DNA from: Bacteroides reticulotermitis JCM 10512
GTDB lineage: Bacteria; Bacteroidota; Bacteroidia; Bacteroidales; Bacteroidaceae
DNA: 64,000 bases
NCBI RefSeq assembly: GCF_000517545.1
Contig: NZ_BAIV01000005.1
Coordinates: 145,801-209,800 of the forward strand
Reading direction: 5' to 3'
This document shows, piece by piece, positions 51,284 through 60,625 of this stretch. The notes below the pieces were generated by a model. It was not told where the DNA came from. It did not search any database and saw only the letters and a list, made by a program, of their open reading frames with translations. The position numbers were made by a program, and so were the translations under genes. Numbering within the stretch: position 1 is the stretch's first letter; the number at the start of each line of letters is the position of its first letter.

Positions 51284-52538
51284 ATGAATGAGAATTTGAT
51301 AATATTTAATGCCCGCATCGTTACTCCGGAGGGATTTACCGCTCGGAAAGGAAGTGAAATGGCGCACCTTCGTGTGATAGAAAATGGTACCGTAGAAGTG
51401 ACAGACGGCATCATCACCTATGTGGGACAGAATCGTGGAGAAACCCGCGATGGCTATTACCAGCATTATTGGCATTACAATGCTCGTGGACGTTGTCTTT
51501 TGCCGGGCTTTGTCGATTCTCATACCCATTTTGTTTTTGGTGGAGAACGGGCAGAAGAGTTCTCATGGAGACTTAAAGGCGAGAGTTATATGTCCATAAT
51601 GGAACGTGGAGGCGGAATCGCAAGTACTGTCAAGAACCCGAGAATTGGGATTCCTTAAATTGCGATCTGCCGCCGAAGGTTATCTGAAGAAGATGAGCTT
51701 AATGGGAGTTACCACCGTTGAAGGCAAAAGTGGTTATGGGCTCGATCGAGAGACGGAACTCTTGCAACTTAAAATTATGAGAAGCCTGGGGAACGACGAA
51801 CAGAGACGGATTGATATTGTACCTACCTTTCTTGGGGCACATGCGCTTCCAACTGAATATGCCGGTCGGGCAGATGAATATATCGATTTCCTGATTGATG
51901 AAATGCTCCCTGTGGTGGCAGAAAATCAGTTAGCTGAATTTTGCGATGTCTTTTGTGAGAAAGGAGTCTTCTCGATAGAGCAATCCCGTCGTTTGCTCAC
52001 AGCCGCTCAGGCATACGGACTTTCGGCGAAACTTCATGCCGATGAGATTTATCCTTTAGGCGGAGCGGAATTGGCTGCCGAGCTGGGAGCGTTATCTGCC
52101 GACCATCTGCTGCAAGCTTCTGATGCAGGTATTCGAGCAATGGCTGATGCGGGAGTAGTGGCAACCTTGTTACCGCTGACTGCTTTTGCACTGAACGAAC
52201 CGTATGCTCGCGGGCGTGAAATGATCGATGCAGGCTGTGCAGTAGCATTGGCCACGGACTTGAATCCGGGGAGCTGCTTTTCCGGTTCTGTTCCGCTAAC
52301 GATAGCTCTGGCTTGTATATACATGAAGCTCACGATCGAAGAAACCATAACCGCATTGACGCTGAATGGTGCAGCCGCACTCCGGCGTGCCGACCGTATT
52401 GGAAGTATCGAGGTTGGGAAACAAGGCGATTTTATCGTACTCAATTCCGATAATTATCATATTTTACCCTATTATATAGGAATGAATAGTGTTATAATGA
52501 CTATTAAAGGTGGGATGCTCTATCCCGTCGGGTCCTAA
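51284..52538 (+). CDS. hutI: Imidazolonepropionase, frame broken near 51636
   Basis: Metal-dependent amidohydrolase, third step: imidazolone propionate to N-formimino-glutamate. Metal ligands DSHTH (near 78-82), LHADEI and the LATDLNPGS aspartate are present. Start at ATG 51284 (MNENLIIFNARIV). At about 51634-51637 two bases are missing (probably GC), after STVK; the right frame continues TRELGFLKLRSAAEGYLKKM. Restored length 418 residues. The open frame upstream of 51284 overlaps ftcD and is not used. Confidence 0.93.
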
Positions 52539-52556
52539 TTTAATAAGATCAGAATT

Positions 52557-53186
52557 ATGTTAGTAGATTTAACGTTGAAAGATTTTCTGAATAAGGTGGC
52601 CGGGAGTGACCCGGTCCCGGGAGGAGGGAGCATTGCCGCATTGAATGGAGCAGTTGCTGCTGGTCTTGCCACCATGGTATCTCGCCTGACTATTGGCAAA
52701 AAAGGATATGAAGCTAGTGAAGAGGTGATGACTCATATGCAAGAGTTGACTTTACAATTGCTAGATGAGTTTATTTCATTTATCGATAAAGACTCCGAAG
52801 CCTACAATGATGTGTTTGCTTGCTTTAAGATGCCTAAAGATACGGATGAAGAAAAAGCGGTTCGTAGCTCTGCAATTCAAGAAGCCACGAAACAAGCGGC
52901 ACTTATACCGATGGAAGTAGCGCGGAAAGCATTAGGCATGATGGTTGTCATAGCCGATGTTGTCCGTTTAGGTAATCGGAATACGGTAACCGATGCTTGT
53001 GTGTCCATGATAGCGGCTCGGTCCGCAGTGTTGGGTGCTTTGCTTAATGTGCGTATTAATCTCGGTTCGTTGAAGGATAAAGAATTTGCAGAAAAGTTAC
53101 AGACTGAAGCCGATGTTTTGGAGCAATTGGCCTATCAGCGAGAAAAAGAAGTGTTGGATGCTATTAATCAAGAATTGCATATATGA
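52557..53186 (+). CDS. fchA: Formimidoyltetrahydrofolate cyclodeaminase / methenyl-THF cyclohydrolase family
   Basis: 209-residue all-helical protein of the FTCD cyclodeaminase family with the folate-binding loop SDPVPGGGS (17-25). In this operon the expected reaction is 5-formimino-THF to 5,10-methenyl-THF plus ammonia, completing the use of the formimino group made by ftcD. Family members also act as cyclohydrolases, so the exact name is inferred from context. Stop overlaps the hutH start (ATGA). Confidence 0.9.
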   Translation: MLVDLTLKDFLNKVAGSDPVPGGGSIAALNGAVAAGLATMVSRLTIGKKGYEASEEVMTHMQELTLQLLDEFISFIDKDSEAYNDVFACFKMPKDTDEEKAVRSSAIQEATKQAALIPMEVARKALGMMVVIADVVRLGNRNTVTDACVSMIAARSAVLGALLNVRINLGSLKDKEFAEKLQTEADVLEQLAYQREKEVLDAINQELHI

Positions 53187-54682
53187 GAACGAATGTATAC
53201 CAAGTAGGTTCAGGCGAACTTACTTTTGAAATTATTGAGCGGATAATCAATGAGAATCTGAAACTGGAGTTGGCTCCGGAAGCTAAGCAGCGCATTCGTA
53301 AATGCCGCGACTACTTAGATAAAAAGATTATCTCTTCTCAAGAACCCCTATATGGCATAACCACCGGCTTCGGGTCTTTATGCAATAAAAATATATCCCA
53401 AGATGAATTAGGTATTCTTCAAGAGAACCTGATCAAAAGTCACGCCTGTAGTGTTGGTGAAGAAATACGTCCGGTCATAATCAAACTGATGATGTTGCTC
53501 AAGGCCCACGCACTATCGTTAGGACATAGCGGCGTACAGCTCATTACGGTACAACGAATCCTAGATTTTTTCAACAATGACGTGATGCCCATCGTTTACG
53601 ATCGCGGTTCGCTGGGAGCTTCCGGCGATTTGGCGCCCTTAGCAAATCTTTTTCTGCCGTTGATTGGTGCAGGAGACGTATATTATAAAGGAAAGAAACG
53701 CGAAGCTATCAGCGTGCTCGATGAGTTTGGTTGGGAGCCGGTGAATTTAATGAGTAAAGAAGGGTTGGCACTACTCAATGGAACCCAGTTTATGAGTGCG
53801 AACGGAGTCTTCGCTATTCTGAAAGCAAACCGGATTTCCCGAAGAGCCGATTGCATTGCGGCCCTTTCGCTCGAAGCTTTTGATGGGCGCATTGATCCTT
53901 TTATGGACTGCATCCAACAGATCCGTCCGCATAAGGGACAAATCGAAACCGGAGAAGCCTTTCGCAAGTTGCTCGACGGAAGTGAAATTATTGCTCGCCC
54001 CAAGGAGCATCTGCAAGATCCGTATTCCTTCCGCTGCATCCCGCAAGTGCATGGCGCGACAAAAGATTCAATCCGCTATGTGGCTTCCGTGTTGCTGACC
54101 GAAATAAACTCTGTGACGGACAATCCAACAGTTTTCCCCGATGAAGATTGCATTATCTCCGGTGGTAACTTCCATGGCCAACCGCTTGCTTTAGCTTTTG
54201 ACTTTCTGGCTATCGCTTTAGCCGAACTGGGAAATATCTCCGAGCGGCGTGTCGCGCAGCTAATCATGGGATTGCGTGGACTACCGGAGTTCCTGGTTGC
54301 TAATCCGGGATTGAATTCAGGCTTTATGATTCCACAGTATGCGGCGGCTTCCATGGTCAGTCAGAACAAGATGTACTGTTATGCTGCTTCAAGTGATTCT
54401 ATTGTCTCTTCAAATGGGCAGGAAGATCATGTAAGCATGGGAGCTAATGGGGCTGTCAAGCTTTTTAAAATAATGGATAATCTGGAACACATCTTGGCCA
54501 TCGAACTGATGAATGCTGCACAAGGCATTGACTTCCGCCGTCCGCTAAAGACTTCACCTTTGTTGGAGCGCTTTCTGCATGACTACCGGAAAGAAGTTTC
54601 GTTTGTGAAAGATGATATTGTGATGTATAAAGAGATTCATAAGACTGTCGCTTTTTTGAATCGAACTAAGTTTGATAGCTGA
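53183..54682 (+). CDS. hutH: Histidine ammonia-lyase
   Basis: First step of histidine catabolism, histidine to urocanate plus ammonia. The 499-residue protein has the Ala-Ser-Gly triad at 146-148 in GSLGASGDLAPL, which cyclises to the MIO prosthetic group, and the conserved QVHGATKDS and SGGNFHGQPLA segments. Translationally coupled to fchA. It is last in the operon although it catalyses the first step. A hairpin lies about 45 bp downstream. Confidence 0.97.
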   Translation: MRTNVYQVGSGELTFEIIERIINENLKLELAPEAKQRIRKCRDYLDKKIISSQEPLYGITTGFGSLCNKNISQDELGILQENLIKSHACSVGEEIRPVIIKLMMLLKAHALSLGHSGVQLITVQRILDFFNNDVMPIVYDRGSLGASGDLAPLANLFLPLIGAGDVYYKGKKREAISVLDEFGWEPVNLMSKEGLALLNGTQFMSANGVFAILKANRISRRADCIAALSLEAFDGRIDPFMDCIQQIRPHKGQIETGEAFRKLLDGSEIIARPKEHLQDPYSFRCIPQVHGATKDSIRYVASVLLTEINSVTDNPTVFPDEDCIISGGNFHGQPLALAFDFLAIALAELGNISERRVAQLIMGLRGLPEFLVANPGLNSGFMIPQYAAASMVSQNKMYCYAASSDSIVSSNGQEDHVSMGANGAVKLFKIMDNLEHILAIELMNAAQGIDFRRPLKTSPLLERFLHDYRKEVSFVKDDIVMYKEIHKTVAFLNRTKFDS

Positions 54683-54726
54683 AAAAATCTTTCTTTTCAT
54701 AGCCTGAGACATGGCTTCTTTTTTGA

Positions 54727-54772
54727 TTGCCGGATAAAGAATCGGATGATAAATTCGATCTTTACCCGGCAA
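54727..54772 (+). terminator. Hairpin downstream of hutH
   Basis: TTGCCGG-TAAAG (54727-54739) pairs with CTTTA-CCGGCAA (54760-54772), with small bulges. Followed by a weak T-rich stretch, so probably the hut terminator. Confidence 0.65.
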
Positions 54773-54875
54773 ATTGTTTGTAACCTTTCAATCAATGGTC
54801 TATTAACACTTGTTTTCATATAAAATGCTGAATTATAATATTTATGAATACTCTCCTAAATAGTAGGAAACTTGA

Positions 54876-54905
54876 TTTGTCTGTTTCGTTTTCTGGTTAT
54901 CTTTG
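54876..54905 (+). promoter_or_regulatory. Promoter of the TetR gene
   Basis: TTTG (54876-54879), 18 bp, TATCTTTG (54898-54905), about 52 bp before the ATG. Confidence 0.7.
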
Positions 54906-54957
54906 CTTTGTAATAAGAAACCGTACTAAAACTAATTAATTCAATAAAAGACAGAGA

Positions 54958-55623
54958 ATGATGATAGAATCCGGGAAAGTACCTTCGCAGCGTGAAGAGT
55001 TGAGAGAACGCATCATGGAAACCGCAACAGAGGCATTTACCACCCAAGGCATCAAATGCATTACGATGGATGATATTGCTGCTGCACTGGGGATATCAAA
55101 ACGTACGCTCTATGAAGTCTTTTCGGATAAAGAATCGCTATTGAGAGAGTGCGTTTTGAAAAAGCAACTCGAGCGAGATGAGTACTTGAAAAAAGTGATG
55201 GATCAGTCGAATAATGTGCTGGAAGTAATCTTAGCTGTTTTTCAGAAGGGGATAGAAGCTTTCCACCGGACCAATAAACGCTTTTTTGAAGATATAAAGA
55301 AATACCCTCGAGTCTATGCAATGATGCAGGATCGGCATAACAGTGATTCGGAAAGTACGATTTCTTTTTTTAAGACGGGAGTAGCCCAAGGGATCTTTCG
55401 CGGCGATGTAAACTTTGCTATTATCAATCTGCTGGTACGCGAACAGTTTGACATACTATTGAATACGGATATTTGCGCCGAATATTCCTTTGTGGAAGTT
55501 TATGAGTCTATCATGTTCACCTATATACGCGGTATCTCTACCGAGAAAGGAGCGAAAGTGCTCGAAGAATTTATAAAAGAATACCGACAGAACCGGATAA
55601 TAGCTACTACCAGGCCTATATAG
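54958..55623 (+). CDS. TetR/AcrR family transcriptional regulator
   Basis: 221 residues with an N-terminal helix-turn-helix (about 18-64: ETATEAFTTQGIKCITMDDI then LGISKRTLYEVFSDKESLL) and an all-helical ligand domain without recognisable specificity. TetR repressors usually sense small molecules and control nearby genes; here it stands between the hut operon and an acyltransferase cassette, with its own promoter, so its targets are uncertain. No efflux genes adjoin it. No palindromic operator was found by eye. Confidence 0.9.
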   Translation: MMIESGKVPSQREELRERIMETATEAFTTQGIKCITMDDIAAALGISKRTLYEVFSDKESLLRECVLKKQLERDEYLKKVMDQSNNVLEVILAVFQKGIEAFHRTNKRFFEDIKKYPRVYAMMQDRHNSDSESTISFFKTGVAQGIFRGDVNFAIINLLVREQFDILLNTDICAEYSFVEVYESIMFTYIRGISTEKGAKVLEEFIKEYRQNRIIATTRPI

Positions 55624-55758
55624 ACTATTTCTTTATGCAGATACGCTGACAGAAGATCGGTATAATCTACTTTCCCCTAGCTATTAATCAGCAAAAAGAT
55701 AGGGAGGTGAGAATCTGATAAATAATGAAAGATTCTCCTTTCTTTTGTGTCTTTTCCC

Positions 55759-55766
55759 TATCTTTG
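55759..55766 (+). promoter_or_regulatory. -7 element for the SGNH-MBOAT operon
   Basis: TATCTTTG, matching TAnnTTTG, 27 bp before the first start codon. No clear -33. Confidence 0.55.
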
Positions 55767-55792
55767 CGGTCGTTTTGCCAAATTGAATCATT

Positions 55793-57168
55793 ATGGAGAT
55801 TATGAAGAATTATTTGAAGCACTCACTATGGCTTGTTTTGATCGTGCTTGTTGTCTTGATCGGGTTTCATTGGTTGCCGGATATAACGATTGCCGGGCAT
55901 AAGATGAGACGTATCGATGTTTTGAGTGATCTTCGATATCCTGAAGTGATGGCTGCTGATTCGGATAGCATTTCCTTACCCCCTATTATAAAACCTGCTT
56001 TTGTCGACACCTGTCGGGAGGGATTGACTTGTATTGAAGATTATAGCGACTCTACCCTTCGGGGAATGTCCCCCTTCTATGAAGCACTTAATCGTTTGTC
56101 ATCGGATGACGGACTGGTGCGCATTGCTGTTTTCGGGGACTCTTTTATAGAAGCGGATATCTTTACTGCTGATTTGCGTGAAATGCTTCAAAAGCATTTT
56201 GGCGGTTGTGGAGTAGGCTTTGTCCCTATCACTTCCATGACAAGTGGGTATCGGCCTACGGTACGGCATACGTTTAGCGGATGGGCAAGTCATTCGGTTA
56301 CAGATAGCACGTATTTCGATCGGAAAAGACAAGGCGTATCCGGACATTACTTTGTCCCTCGTGCCGGAGCTTATGTGGAATTGCGTGGGCAGAAAAACTA
56401 CGCCTCCTTGCTCGATACTTGCCAAAGAGCCTCAATCTTCTTTGCCAACAGAGGTAATCTGGAGCTGTCTTCGAGTGTGAATCGGGGTGAAAACAGAAGT
56501 TATACTTTCGAACCGGTAGGCGGATTGCGAGAAGCACATGTTGAAGGTTCGATCGGTTCAGTGCGCTGGACGGTGAACAGTGCCGATTCTACACTTTTCT
56601 ATGGGTTGGCCATGGATGGAAAAAAGGAATTATCCTGGATAACTTCTCGTTGCGTGGTAGTTCCGGATTATCGTTGCGTGGCATTCCCGCGCAAATGATC
56701 AAAGAGTTTAATCAAAAACGTCCATACGATCTTATTATCTTGGAATATGGATTGAACATTGCCACTGAACGCGGACGGAATTATGATAACTACCAAAAAG
56801 GATTGCTTAAAGCCATTGGGCATTTGAAGGAAAACTTCCCGCAGGCGGGGCTGCTTCTTTTGAGTGTCGGCGACCGGGATTATCGGACAGAGAACGGAGA
56901 TCTACGTACAATGCCTGGTGTTAAAAACCTGATTCGTTATCAACAGAATGTAGCAGCCGAAAGCGGTATTGCTTTTTGGAATATGTTTGAAGCGATGGGT
57001 GGCGAGGGAAGTATGGCTAAATTGGTACAGGCCAAACCCTCAATGGCTAATTATGACTATACCCATATTAACTTCCGTGGTGGAAAGCATTTAGCCGGAT
57101 TATTCTACGAAACATTGATTTACGGGAAACAACAATACGATCGGAGGCGTGCCTATGAAGCAAAATAA
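55793..57168 (+). CDS. SGNH-hydrolase-like membrane-anchored protein, frame broken near 56625
   Basis: N-terminal signal anchor (about 8-27), then an extracytoplasmic SGNH-type domain: FGDSFIEAD (block I, near residue 115), LIILEYGLN (block III region) and YDYTHINFRGGKHLAG at the end (the Asp-His pair). One A is missing in a run of A at about 56620-56626; the right frame continues GIILDNFSLRGSSGLSLRG. Restored length 458 residues (455 from ATG 55802). Paired with a second SGNH protein and an MBOAT, it probably receives or transfers acetyl groups to a surface glycan, like AlgJ/AlgX or PatB-type partners; the glycan is unknown. Confidence 0.82.
57143..57148 (+). promoter_or_regulatory. Shine-Dalgarno-like site before the second SGNH gene
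   Basis: GGAGGC, six bases before ATG 57155, within the end of the previous gene. It favours the ATG over the GTG at 57149. Confidence 0.45.
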
Positions 57169-58090
57169 TCCGAGGTTAGTTGTCTTGTACCGGCTCAAGT
57201 GCATGGCGTTGCTCGTGCTGTTGGGTTGTATGCTGTTTCCTCATGATTCGATTTGGGGACAAGACCGGATACCGGCCTATATCTCGCCGGGAAAAGGAAC
57301 TAAAAAGATGAAGCAAATGAAAGAAATGACCCGGGCAACCGATACAATTTTCGTGCAATCGTCTTTGCCCGCTGCTTTTCGAGAGACCGGCCCCAATGAA
57401 ATTGTCGATAGTATCGGTCTGCTCAGTCCGGTATTTGAACGTTTCAGATTGTTGCATGCCGGTTTGTCGGAAGATACCGTTCGGATTGTTCATCTTGGCG
57501 ACAGTCATGTGCGTGGACATATCTACCCTCGTACAGCGGGGGAGAAGCTGGCCGAAACATTTGGAGCCGTTTCGTATGTCGATATGGGAGTAAACGGGGC
57601 TACTTGCCTCACTTTTACGCATCCTGCCCGGATAGCTGAGGTTGCCGCTTTGAATCCGGATCTACTTATACTCTCTTTTGGGACCAATGAAAGTCATAAC
57701 CGACGGTACAATGCCAATATGCACTACCAACAAATCAAAGAATTGTTCGTTTTGCTGCAAGATAGTTTGCCTAAAGTACCCATCCTGTTGACTACTCCGC
57801 CCGGTTCGTATGAGAGTTTTCGGCAAAAAAGGCGTCGGCGCACCTATGCCGTCAACCCGCGTACAGCTACAGCTGCCGAAACCATTCGCCGCTTTGCCGT
57901 AGATCAACGCTTACTGGTGTGGGATATGTACGATGTGGTGGGGGGACGCCGCCGTGCTTGTGCCAACTGGACAGACGCGAAGCTTATGCGTCCCGATCAT
58001 GTACATTATTTGCCCGAGGGATATATCCTGCAAGGCAATTTATTATATCAAGCCCTTATTAACGCTTATAATAATTATGTTACCTATTGA
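57155..58090 (+). CDS. Second SGNH/GDSL-hydrolase family protein
   Basis: 311 residues from ATG 57155, overlapping the previous stop. Signal peptide or anchor (about 10-32), then blocks VHLGDSHVRGH (catalytic Ser near 116), LLILSFGTNESH (the Gly/Asn block) and PDHVHYLPEGY (Asp-His). Family members act as esterases or acetyltransferases on sugars. Its gene overlaps the MBOAT start by 14 bp, pointing to coupled translation and joint function. Confidence 0.85.
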   Translation: MKQNNPRLVVLYRLKCMALLVLLGCMLFPHDSIWGQDRIPAYISPGKGTKKMKQMKEMTRATDTIFVQSSLPAAFRETGPNEIVDSIGLLSPVFERFRLLHAGLSEDTVRIVHLGDSHVRGHIYPRTAGEKLAETFGAVSYVDMGVNGATCLTFTHPARIAEVAALNPDLLILSFGTNESHNRRYNANMHYQQIKELFVLLQDSLPKVPILLTTPPGSYESFRQKRRRRTYAVNPRTATAAETIRRFAVDQRLLVWDMYDVVGGRRRACANWTDAKLMRPDHVHYLPEGYILQGNLLYQALINAYNNYVTY

Positions 58091-59564
58091 TATAGATTTC
58101 AGCCGGATAAAAGATGTGCTTACGTACGATCCGCAAGCACCGATGATTTTTAGCAGTGGCATTTTTCTCTGGCTGTTCTCAGCTTTTATCATCGTTTACG
58201 TTCTTTTGCAACGTAAATATACGGCTCGGCTGTTGTTCGTGACACTCTTTTCATACTACTTTTATTATAAGAGTAGCGGAACGTATTTTTTCCTGTTGGC
58301 CATTGTCACCATAACCGACTTTCTGTTGGCACAATGGATGGAACGAGCTACTGTGCGGTGGAAGCGGAAAGGGCTTATCGTACTTAGTCTTGCCATCAAT
58401 TTGGGACTATTGGCTTACTTCAAATACACCAATTTCCTGGGCGAAGTGTTTGCTTCCCTGATGGGAGGAACTTTCTCGGCACTCGACATTTTTCTGCCGG
58501 TGGGAATCTCCTTCTTCACATTCCAATCGCTAAGTTATACGATCGATGTATACCGAAAAGATATCAAACCGCTGACCAATCTGTTGGATTACGCTTTCTA
58601 TGTGTCCTTTTTCCCTCCGCTTGTTGCGGGGCCCATTGTTCGTGCCCGCGATTTTATTCCGCAGATGCGTAAACCGTTGTTTGTTTCGCAGGAAATGTTC
58701 GGGCGGGCGGTCTTCTTGCTTATGTCCGGTCTGTTTAAGAAAGTGATAATCTCCGATTATATCAGCGTGAATTTTGTAGAGCGCATTTTTGATAACCCCA
58801 CTTTGTATTCGGGTGTGGAGAACCTGATGGGTGTTTATGGCTATGCTTTGCAAATATATTGCGATTTCTCCGGCTATAGTGATATGGCCATCGGTATCGC
58901 ACTTCTCTTGGGCTTCCAATTCCGACAAAACTTTGACTCTCCCTATAAGTCAGCCTCCATCACGGAGTTCTGGCGTCGGTGGCATATTTCTTTGTCCACT
59001 TGGTTGAGAGACTATCTTTATATCTCCTTGGGAGGGAACCGAAAAGGGAAGTTCCGCCAATACCTGAATCTCATTATAACAATGTTTTTAGGCGGACTTT
59101 GGCACGGAGCTTCCTGGAACTTTATTCTTTGGGGGATGTTCCACGGTGTGGCTTTAGCGCTTCATAAGTTGTGGATGACTATCTTTCGAACTAATAAAGG
59201 GTACGAAAGTCATGGATGGCGCCGGATGTTTGGAGTTATCCTCACGTTTCATTTGGTTTGTTTTTGCTGGATCTTCTTCCGGAATGTTGACTTCCAAAGT
59301 TCCATCAATATGTTGAACCAGATCTTCACCGCTTTCAATCCGCAACTTTTCCCTCAACTGGTGGAAGGGTACTGGCAAGTATTTGCGTTGATGTTATTAG
59401 GCTTCCTGCTGCATTTTGCGCCCGATAAATGGGAGAATGGAGTATGTAACGGCATTATTAAACTGCCGTTTATTGGAAAAGTTCTTCTGATGCTTGGGGT
59501 TATTTACTTAGTTCTTCAGATGAAGAGTACCGAAATTCAGCCGTTCATCTATTTCCAATTCTAA
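58077..59564 (+). CDS. MBOAT family O-acyltransferase (AlgI/PatA-like)
   Basis: 495-residue multi-span membrane protein starting at ATG 58077 (MLPIDIDFSRIKDVL). Typical MBOAT features: FFTFQSLSYTIDVYR, WRRWHISLSTWLRDYLYI and the catalytic histidine in GLWHGASWNF (near 342). These proteins pass acyl, usually acetyl, groups across the inner membrane to a periplasmic partner. The two SGNH proteins upstream are the likely partners. Target polymer (capsule, LPS O-chain or peptidoglycan) cannot be told from sequence. Confidence 0.94.
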   Translation: MLPIDIDFSRIKDVLTYDPQAPMIFSSGIFLWLFSAFIIVYVLLQRKYTARLLFVTLFSYYFYYKSSGTYFFLLAIVTITDFLLAQWMERATVRWKRKGLIVLSLAINLGLLAYFKYTNFLGEVFASLMGGTFSALDIFLPVGISFFTFQSLSYTIDVYRKDIKPLTNLLDYAFYVSFFPPLVAGPIVRARDFIPQMRKPLFVSQEMFGRAVFLLMSGLFKKVIISDYISVNFVERIFDNPTLYSGVENLMGVYGYALQIYCDFSGYSDMAIGIALLLGFQFRQNFDSPYKSASITEFWRRWHISLSTWLRDYLYISLGGNRKGKFRQYLNLIITMFLGGLWHGASWNFILWGMFHGVALALHKLWMTIFRTNKGYESHGWRRMFGVILTFHLVCFCWIFFRNVDFQSSINMLNQIFTAFNPQLFPQLVEGYWQVFALMLLGFLLHFAPDKWENGVCNGIIKLPFIGKVLLMLGVIYLVLQMKSTEIQPFIYFQF

Positions 59565-59602
59565 TTGCACGTCCGGTCGTTTGAACCGTATTACTAATAG
59601 AG

Positions 59603-59650
59603 AATCCTCCTGTTAGACTTTTAAAGTAAAAGTTCGATAGGGGGATTTTT
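59603..59650 (+). terminator. Terminator after the MBOAT gene
   Basis: AATCCTCCT (59603-59611) pairs with AGGGGGATT (59639-59647, one G.T pair), with an inner ACTTTT/AAAAGT stem, and ends in T. Confidence 0.75.
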
Positions 59651-59857
59651 ATTGGCTCTATTTTTCATCTCCTTTTTAGGAATCTCCGTTGATTCTTCCT
59701 CTTGTTTGTCGATTATTCTTTGATAAGATTATCGGCTCTTTGGCACTTTAGGCGGAAGTAACCATGTTCATGATCCGCTACTTATTGCTTCTTCAAATAG
59801 TCTTTCCACATTCATTTTAGCATTGATTACTGGATTCGTTCTCGAAATCCTTATTTT

Positions 59858-59992
59858 ATGAACCACCCTATTAAAAGAAGAAAGCATATTAAGGGGTGTT
59901 TATTGCAGGTAATACTGCTGCTTTTATGTTGTTACTGCCAACTATTTGAGCAAAGGAATCGGACTATAATGATATATTGTCCGACTAAATAG
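59858..59992 (+). CDS. Possible 44-residue membrane or signal peptide fragment
   Basis: MNHPIKRRKHIKG followed by a hydrophobic, cysteine-rich run (LLQVILLLLCCYCQLF) resembles a signal peptide or lipoprotein start. No promoter or Shine-Dalgarno seen. It may be the surviving N-terminus of a lost exported protein or chance. Confidence 0.2.
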   Translation: MNHPIKRRKHIKGCLLQVILLLLCCYCQLFEQRNRTIMIYCPTK

Positions 59993-59998
59993 GCGTCT

Positions 59999-60083
59999 CA
60001 CTAGGGTGCAACGATCTGCTCACTAATGTTCTTCGAGTCTGCTCACCCGGGTGGAACGATCTGCGCACTCTGATGGGCAACTG
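59999..60083. repeat. Degenerate 22-23 bp array with one CACCCGGGTG core
   Basis: Units start with CAC at 59999, 60021, 60044 and 60066, so the spacing is 22, 23, 22. Unit 1 (CACTAGGGTGCAACGATCTGCT in two halves) and unit 3 (CACCCGGGTG then GAACGATCTGCG) are close to each other; units 2 and 4 are diverged. The core and period match the array at 8562-8642. Confidence 0.7.
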
Positions 60084-60436
60084 AAAACATGCACTTCTTA
60101 CAGCGTAAACGCATTACTTTTACTCTTCTTTATATTGTTATATACTGCTTTTTTATGATATTATAATATTGTAAATTAGGTATATATGCTGTTTTATAGC
60201 CCAATTATTGTTTATGTATTTGCATTGTAAAAACATAAATCAATAGGAGTATAGATATAATTAGTATTATTAAATACTTGGATGATCCTCATCGTGACCA
60301 CAAAAAAATTAGATGGAGCGTGGAAGTAATGCGTCTACTCTAGCACTTTTTTCGGAATAAGTTGGTATGCTGTTTCTAATATACGAAATCGTTGATTCTG
60401 CCTCGGTCTAAACACACTAAATATCGGCTTAGGTCT

Positions 60437-60592
60437 ATGAGAGATACCTGAAATAGTATGAGAGATAGGCTTATTTTGATGACAAATAGCGATAAAATGA
60501 TGAGAGATAGCCTCTTTGAAAAGTATCTCTCATTCGGCAATCGTCTGATTAGTAGTTTTTTTATCTCTAAAATGATGAGACCATGAGAGATA
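60437..60592. repeat. Five copies of ATGAGAGATA before the integrase remnant
   Basis: Direct copies at 60437, 60458, 60500 and 60583, and one inverted copy (TATCTCTCAT) at 60524. A partial inverted copy TTATCTCT is at 60561. All lie within 190 bp upstream of the broken integrase start. Possible recombinase arm sites or regulator sites. Confidence 0.8.
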
Positions 60593-60625
60593 AAACTTTT
60601 TTCTTTCTAGGGGGAGTATGTGTAA

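Larger units (their letters stand above)
59651..60436. other. Gene-poor AT-rich stretch with repeats
   Basis: No convincing gene. It contains a 44-codon frame with a hydrophobic centre (59858-59992), a short inverted repeat CGGAC/GTCCG (59970-59983 region), and a decayed 22-23 bp array (59999-60075). The rest is low in structure. Confidence 0.5.

Noticed and set aside
54958..55623. TetR as a multidrug-efflux regulator
   Set aside because: No RND or MFS efflux genes adjoin it; only the family-level call is supported.
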